Assembly (NCBI GenBank): GCA_022340885.1
Contig: JAJDND010000009.1
Span: 1 to 32,686 of the forward strand
DNA length: 32,686 bases
Direction of reading: 5' to 3'
From: Desulfobacterales bacterium
GTDB lineage: Bacteria > Desulfobacterota > Desulfobacteria > Desulfobacterales > UBA11574
Made by a program: the position numbers and the translations under genes. Each line of letters opens with the position of its first letter. The stretch's first letter is position 1. Shown one piece after another: positions 27,823 through 32,686 of the stretch. The notes beneath the pieces are model-generated. The model was given only the letters and a program-made list of their open reading frames with translations. It searched no databases and was not told the origin of the DNA.

Positions 27823-28490
27823 CGCAAATCCCCCAAAACAGACGACCCGGCCTTTACCTTGTCACCAACCGCCGCTTTCAAATGTACCCCGGACGGGAGA
27901 TAAACATCAAGGCGCGACCCGAAACAGATTAGGCCGAAACGCTGTCCACGGTTGACACGGTCACCTTTTTGAACGTTACAGATGATCCGCCTGGCAATCA
28001 GCCCGGCAATTTGAACGGCACAAATATTCTTGCCGTCTTCGGTTTCTATGAACACCGCATTGTGTTCATTATGTGCCGACGCTTTATCCAAATTGGCGGA
28101 AAAAAATTTTCCGGGATAGTATTGAACCGCTTTGATTTGCCCCTCATAAGGTATCCGATTGACATGAACATTAAAAATCGACATAAAAATGCTGATTTTC
28201 ATGCTGGACCCTTCAAAAAAAGGGCTATTGTCAACCAAACCCGCCGAAATAATTTTCCCGTCAGCCGGCGAAACAACTGAGCCGGCAGAATTTGGAATCA
28301 CCCGGTCCGGGTCCCTGAAAAAATAGCAGATAAAAAACGTCGCCACAAGACCGAGCAAAGACAGTACAACAAGTCCCAAAAGCGCGAACACGAATGTTGT
28401 AAATGCACTGGCAAAAATAAAAGGATACCCGGCTTTTGCCACCGGGAAGGCGGTCTGGCTGGGTACGTCCGACCGGAAAAAACTGTTCAT
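27819..28490 (-). CDS. psd: Phosphatidylserine decarboxylase (short form)
   Basis: Psd decarboxylates phosphatidylserine to phosphatidylethanolamine with a pyruvoyl group made by self-cleavage. The 223-residue protein is the short Psd-A type. It has two hydrophobic N-terminal segments (about residues 20-60), then VSPADGKI, VHVNRIPYEG, the HNEHNA motif, and the cleavage site FGSRLDVYLP with Gly191-Ser192. GAGG precedes the ATG. Upstream is a 175-bp gap to tsaB, so a promoter for the psd-to-folE2 block may lie there, although none was picked out with confidence. Confidence 0.94.
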   Translation of the reverse strand: MNSFFRSDVPSQTAFPVAKAGYPFIFASAFTTFVFALLGLVVLSLLGLVATFFICYFFRDPDRVIPNSAGSVVSPADGKIISAGLVDNSPFFEGSSMKISIFMSIFNVHVNRIPYEGQIKAVQYYPGKFFSANLDKASAHNEHNAVFIETEDGKNICAVQIAGLIARRIICNVQKGDRVNRGQRFGLICFGSRLDVYLPSGVHLKAAVGDKVKAGSSVLGDLR

Positions 28491-28665
28491 CTTTTATGCC
28501 TCGGTTAATCTGCGGAACAAAATATTGAAGCTAAACTTTATTTTTTAACAAAATAGAATCCATTTTGTCAATAATAACCGCCATTATCGATGTGATTATT
28601 GCGCATTGAGGTGTTTTATGGGCAGAATGGCATGTTGTTGTCTAACCGGCAGGCTGCCAATAGCT

Positions 28666-29352
28666 TCATGTATTTTCTATTTTCAGCTCGGCGTCGGATC
28701 TCCGAATATAACGGGGCGAAAAATTTTCGATTTTGTCTGTTTTTTTGTTGTTAAATTTTGCCATGCACAGGTGGGCTACTACCGACGCCCGGATTGTATG
28801 ATGTGGCATCGGCGCGAATGACGCCAACGCCCCCAGTTTTTCCAATATGATATCTTTATAGATCAGCGCACCATCTCCAACAAACAAACAAGACTCTTTT
28901 AGGTCGTCAAGGGCGTTTTCAGGACCAGTGACCTGTTCCTCGGTTTGCCTTTTTAAGCGGCCGTTTATAAATCTGTAACGGGAAAAATACACCTCCCCCT
29001 TACGCGCGTCCATAAGTGGGCAGATAAGGTTCGGGGAATACGGCACTTGGGCGGCAAGCGCTTTTAAACTTGAAACACCGACAATCGGTTTTCCCGAAGC
29101 CGCGGCAAGTCCCTTGATCGTACTGATACCGATTCTCAGTCCGGTAAAGGATCCGGGTCCTTTTGTCACGGCAAAACCGTCAACACCCGAAAGGTCTGAT
29201 CCCGAAATTTTCAGGATCGTGTCGATCATTTCCATCAGGTGCCTGGAATGCGTCTCTTTTCTGTTCAGTGTGAACTCTGCCGTCAAAGACGCACCATCCA
29301 CAATCGCGACGCTGCAGCTGATTGTCGCTGTATCAACGGCAAGGATCCTCAT
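28666..29352 (-). CDS. tsaB: t6A synthesis protein TsaB
   Basis: TsaB is the scaffold partner of TsaD in making threonylcarbamoyl-adenosine 37 of tRNAs that read ANN codons. The chosen ATG gives 228 residues starting MRILAVDTATISCSVAIVDG, the ASKHA-fold signature, followed by TKGPGSFTGLRIGISTIKGL and LICPLMDARKGEVYFSRY. The frame is open 56 codons more, but that part lies within lon. The start is one base after the lon TGA, so the two are coupled. Confidence 0.93.
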   Translation of the reverse strand: MRILAVDTATISCSVAIVDGASLTAEFTLNRKETHSRHLMEMIDTILKISGSDLSGVDGFAVTKGPGSFTGLRIGISTIKGLAAASGKPIVGVSSLKALAAQVPYSPNLICPLMDARKGEVYFSRYRFINGRLKRQTEEQVTGPENALDDLKESCLFVGDGALIYKDIILEKLGALASFAPMPHHTIRASVVAHLCMAKFNNKKTDKIENFSPRYIRRSDAELKIENT

Positions 29353-29353
29353 A

Positions 29354-31744
29354 TCACTTATCGGTCGTCGGCGTGGAGTCAAATGCATAGGAAAGCACTT
29401 TGTCCATGTTTTGCACCGGAACAAATTTGATTCTTCGTTTGACATTTGCCGGCATTTCAGCCAGATCTTTTCTGTTTTTTTCAGGAATGATAATTGTACG
29501 GATTCCCGCCCTGAGCGCACCCAGTGCTTTTTCTTTCAGACCGCCGATTGGCAGCACTCTTCCCCTCAAAGTAATTTCCCCTGTCATGGCGACATCTTTA
29601 TTGACCGGCTTGTTGATCAAAGCAGATATCAGCGCCGTAGCCATTGCAATGCCGGCAGACGGGCCGTCTTTGGGGATCGCCCCTGCAGGAACATGAATAT
29701 GAATATCCTTATTTTCAAATATATTTTTTTTAATCCCCAAAGCAGAGAGGTTGGCACGTGCATAACTCAAGGCCGCCCGGGCCGACTCTTGCATAATATC
29801 TCCGATTTGACCGGTGATGATCAACTCTCCCTTGCCGCCGATTAACGATGCTTCTACGTACAGCACCTCGCCGCCTGCTTGTGTCCAAGCCAGGCCGGTG
29901 GACAAGCCCACCTGGCTGTTTTCCTGGTCCATTTCAGGAAAATATTTTGGAATACCTAAATATTTGTGGAGATTTTTCTTTGTGATCCGAAACGGCCCCT
30001 TGTTTCCCTCTGCTATTTTACGCGCGACCTTTCGGCAAAGCGTACCGATTTCTCGTTCAAGGTTGCGCAGGCCGGCTTCGGATGTATATTCAGATACGAT
30101 TTTAGACAATCCGTCAGTGCTAATGGACAAAGCAGCAGGCTTCAAACCATTTTCCTTCATCTGGCGGGGGATCAGATGTTTTTGAGCAATTTTCTTTTTC
30201 TCTTCTTCTGTATACCCGGAAAGCGTAATCACTTCCATTCTGTCGAGAAGTGCTGATGGAATCGAATCGGTAAAATTCGCCGTAAGAATAAACATCACCT
30301 TGGAAAGATCGAAAGGCATATTCAGGTAGTGATCGCTAAACGCTGAATTTTGTTCAGGATCCAAAGCCTCCAGAAGAGCAGAGGAAGGGTCTCCACGGAA
30401 GTCGGAACCCAATTTGTCAATCTCATCCATCATAAAAACAGGATTGTTTGTGCTGCTCTGTTTAAGCCCCTGAAGGATCCGACCCGGCAGGGCGCCGATA
30501 TATGTCCGTCGATGCCCTCTGATTTCAGCTTCATCACGAATACCCCCGAGGGAAATTCGCACAAATTTTCGATTCATGGCATGTGCAATCGCCTGCCCCA
30601 ATGACGTCTTTCCGACGCCGGGGGGGCCGACAAAACATAAGATAGGTCCCTTCATCTTTGGATTGAGCTTGCGAACGCTCAGATATTCAAGGATGCGGTC
30701 TTTTACATGATTAAGGCCCAAATGGTCTTGATCCAGAACCGTTTTTGCCTGTTTAATATCAATGACATCTTTGGTGGTTTTGCTCCACGGCATTTCAACC
30801 AACCAGTCCAGATAGGTTCGAACCACCGAAGATTCGGCAGAGTCAGGATGCATCTGGTCCAACCGTTTCAACTGCTTTAAAGCCTCCTTCTCCGCGATTT
30901 TTGTCATCTTGGCTCTTTTTATTTTTCTTTTATAATCGGAAATCTCTTTTAATTTGCCGTCGCTTTCACCGAGTTCTTTATGGATAACCCTGACCTGCTC
31001 TCTTAAAAAATAGTCTCTTTGGCTTTTTGAAATTTCATCCCTTACGTCGGATTGTATCTTGGCCTGCATAGAGGACAACTCCACTTCCCTGGAGAGCAGT
31101 TCGTTTACTTTTTTGAGGCGCTCAAAAGGATCGACCAACTCCAGCAACATTTGAGATTCGTCGATTTTCAACTTCAAATTCGACGCAACCAGATCGGCAA
31201 GTTTTCCGGGATCATCCACACCTTCAAGTATCACGCCGACATCCGTATTCATTTCCCCGCGAAGGGCCAGTATTTTTTCGGAATGCTCGATAACATTCCG
31301 CATTAACGCCTCGATTTCCAAATTGATTTCTTTAACCGGCCGATCCGGAATCATTTCGATTTTCACACGATACACCGATCTTTTTGATACGTATTTAACA
31401 ATCCTGGCCTTATCAATTCCCTGTACCAGCGCTTTTACGCGACCATCGGGAAGTTTCAGCATTCTGAGCACCCTGCTGACCGTTCCCATGGAAAAAATTT
31501 GATCAGGGGTCGGGTTTTCGAAATTGGGGTCTTTCTGGGCGGCTAAGAACAAATAGCCGTCTTTTCCCACGGCCTCTTCAACGGCACGAATCGATTTCTC
31601 GCGGCCGATAAATAGCGGAAGGAGCATATCGGTAAAGACCACGATATCCCGTACGGAAATCAGGGGAAGCGTGTCGGGAATCGGCACATCGTTTTCATCT
31701 TCATCGATGATGCTGATGAGATCGTCTTTGTCGGTTTCAGCCAT
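29354..31744 (-). CDS. lon: ATP-dependent protease Lon
   Basis: Lon degrades misfolded and regulatory proteins in the cytoplasm. The 796-residue protein is the LonA type: an N-terminal substrate-binding LAN domain (LPLISVRDIVVFTDMLLPLF onward), a coiled-coil region, the AAA+ module with Walker A GPPGVGKTSLG near residue 370 and MMDEIDK, and the C-terminal protease domain with Ser696 in PKDGPSAGIAM and Lys739 in GGLKEKALG, the catalytic dyad. AGGAGAAAGA lies just before the ATG. A 10-bp perfect dyad sits about 40 bp upstream. tsaB follows one base after the stop. Confidence 0.97.
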   Translation of the reverse strand: MAETDKDDLISIIDEDENDVPIPDTLPLISVRDIVVFTDMLLPLFIGREKSIRAVEEAVGKDGYLFLAAQKDPNFENPTPDQIFSMGTVSRVLRMLKLPDGRVKALVQGIDKARIVKYVSKRSVYRVKIEMIPDRPVKEINLEIEALMRNVIEHSEKILALRGEMNTDVGVILEGVDDPGKLADLVASNLKLKIDESQMLLELVDPFERLKKVNELLSREVELSSMQAKIQSDVRDEISKSQRDYFLREQVRVIHKELGESDGKLKEISDYKRKIKRAKMTKIAEKEALKQLKRLDQMHPDSAESSVVRTYLDWLVEMPWSKTTKDVIDIKQAKTVLDQDHLGLNHVKDRILEYLSVRKLNPKMKGPILCFVGPPGVGKTSLGQAIAHAMNRKFVRISLGGIRDEAEIRGHRRTYIGALPGRILQGLKQSSTNNPVFMMDEIDKLGSDFRGDPSSALLEALDPEQNSAFSDHYLNMPFDLSKVMFILTANFTDSIPSALLDRMEVITLSGYTEEEKKKIAQKHLIPRQMKENGLKPAALSISTDGLSKIVSEYTSEAGLRNLEREIGTLCRKVARKIAEGNKGPFRITKKNLHKYLGIPKYFPEMDQENSQVGLSTGLAWTQAGGEVLYVEASLIGGKGELIITGQIGDIMQESARAALSYARANLSALGIKKNIFENKDIHIHVPAGAIPKDGPSAGIAMATALISALINKPVNKDVAMTGEITLRGRVLPIGGLKEKALGALRAGIRTIIIPEKNRKDLAEMPANVKRRIKFVPVQNMDKVLSYAFDSTPTTDK

Positions 31745-31781
31745 TCTTTCTCCTAACTTTTAAAATCTGTAAAACTTTTGG

Positions 31782-31807
31782 GCTTGCAAAATGTTCTTTT
31801 TGCAAGC
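31782..31807 (-). promoter_or_regulatory. Perfect 10-bp dyad in the lon leader
   Basis: GCTTGCAAAA and TTTTGCAAGC flank a 6-base centre, 38 bp before the lon ATG. A possible -10 TATAGT lies at about 31840-31845 on the minus strand, which would place the dyad in the transcript. It does not match CIRCE or a sigma-32 promoter. It could be an operator or an mRNA hairpin. Confidence 0.45.
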
Positions 31808-31900
31808 ACCGACCTGAATTTCGCAATGATTTTTCACTATAGCAAAAAACGATAAAATAAAACATATTTTATATTTGGCAATGTTCATCTGCGAATTTCA

Positions 31901-32686
31901 TCACAGGATCTCATTGCAATGCTTCAATAACGGCTCGAAAATGATCATTGAAATTTTTTCAAAATCCTCATCCAACGGATCGATTTTACCGAAGCAAAGA
32001 TCAAAATATGGATCTTCGGATTCTCCCCGTGAAAAGTCGCTCCCTTTCCAATTTCTTCGTCCGGCGGTCAGGGCTTCCTGTGGCGTTCGATGCTTTCGCA
32101 ATATGCTGCCGGCATATTCAAAAGATGATTCAGGGAAAAAATGCAGCGGCTCGGACATCCCCTTCCAATAAAGCCCGAGGAGGTTATTCAGAATATCCGG
32201 CGCGCTGGAAACCGTGGTAAATTCCCATGCAGTGTCCTTGCATATCAGAAGGCTCCGAACCCGACCCATTTCTTGAAGCAACACACAAACAACAAGATGA
32301 TATATCCATGTATCTATTAAGTATTTAGGTTTATATTTTGCATATATGACTTTGCCCAGCCCGTTTTCATAACCATCGGTAATGCGATCGCATATCCTAA
32401 AGTCCGCAATGTTAAGATCAACATCACGATCCGCGAAAGGACCGTTTTTGATATGCGTGTTAATTCTTCGGACAAACGCTTCTGCATCCAGGCTCATTTC
32501 ATTGTAAATGCATTCCCCCACTTTCCCATGGGGGAGCTCTCCGGAAGCCCGTTTAAACCGGAAAAAATCCTTCAGATCTGAACCGGCGCGTCTTGTTTTC
32601 ATGAGTTCTTGATCCAGCAAATATTTTTCCAGATGATCCAGACGAAAATATTCACTTTCATCCAACACATCCCCCGCAGCGGACAG
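31901..32686 (-). CDS. recC: Exodeoxyribonuclease V gamma subunit, C-terminal part
   Basis: RecC is the Chi-recognising scaffold of the RecBCD helicase-nuclease. The 261 residues inside the window match its C-terminal domain: DESEYFRLDHLEKYLLDQEL, RASGELPHGKVGE, YLIDTWIYHLVVCVLL, the LLGLYWKGMSEPLHFFPESS segment and EDPYFDLCFG near the end. The frame is open through the window edge; the first ATG-like codon inside is a GTG that is probably internal. recB is not directly downstream: lon follows after 156 bp. The assignment rests on motif memory and not on an alignment. Confidence 0.85.
   Translation of the reverse strand: MSAAGDVLDESEYFRLDHLEKYLLDQELMKTRRAGSDLKDFFRFKRASGELPHGKVGECIYNEMSLDAEAFVRRINTHIKNGPFADRDVDLNIADFRICDRITDGYENGLGKVIYAKYKPKYLIDTWIYHLVVCVLLQEMGRVRSLLICKDTAWEFTTVSSAPDILNNLLGLYWKGMSEPLHFFPESSFEYAGSILRKHRTPQEALTAGRRNWKGSDFSRGESEDPYFDLCFGKIDPLDEDFEKISMIIFEPLLKHCNEIL

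Noticed and set aside
28606-28821. Plus-strand frame of 71 codons beginning with MRCFMGRMACC
   Set aside because: It is antisense to the end of tsaB and lacks a promoter; cysteine richness alone is not enough.

Overview
The window looks like chromosomal backbone from a Gram-negative sulfate-reducer-type bacterium (Desulfobacterota, probably Desulfobacterales). That is an inference from the gene content (FolE2, type II PssA with a short Psd, a Nif3 protein with the long insert, a YcaO-TPR protein, an HPr-domain protein) and from intergenic DNA unusually rich in short structured repeats. No phage, plasmid, CRISPR or classical IS gene is visible. Almost all genes lie on the minus strand; the plus-strand exceptions are ycaO-TPR, a 49-residue cysteine protein, glycerate kinase and dtd.

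Layout. 1-6 kb: the first two codons of a gene leaving the window, ispD, an HPr-domain protein, RNase P RNA (rnpB), a coiled-coil zinc-ribbon protein and a Nif3-like protein. 6-13 kb: a tRNA with CAU anticodon, dnaG-rpoD, then hisB, a lipoprotein and hisA, and tRNA-Ala(CGC). 13-22 kb, the least conventional part: ycaO-TPR (+), an orphan ParA overlapping a dynamin-like GTPase, a small four-cysteine protein (+), YqgE, glycerate kinase (+) and dtd (+). 22.5-32.7 kb: a dense minus-strand block reading recC (partial), lon, tsaB, psd, pssA, leuB, asd, greA, rpoZ, ttcA-like, folE2, with several ATGA stop/start overlaps. These cover recombination, protein quality control, t6A tRNA modification, phosphatidylethanolamine synthesis, leucine and aspartate-family synthesis, transcription elongation, tRNA thiolation and folate/pterin entry.

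The most unusual content is between the genes. Four copies of a 208-bp inverted-repeat element (MITE-like) each carry a different perfect 5-bp target duplication (TGGAA, TTATA, CTTTA, TAAAA), and a truncated fifth end is present. Two further hairpin repeat families (three copies of about 142 bp; two copies of 142 and 197 bp) share one hairpin core and show compensatory changes in the stems. A 148-bp repeat occurs twice and a 40-bp palindromic repeat twice. A double-hairpin motif recurs next to the 3' ends of rnpB, hisA and parA. Five intergenic regions show the same architecture with unrelated sequences: two inverted arms, each built of roughly 10-bp repeat units. Several repeats sit exactly at stop or start codons and so help define gene ends.

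All calls come from reading the sequence and supplied translations; no database search or folding program was run.
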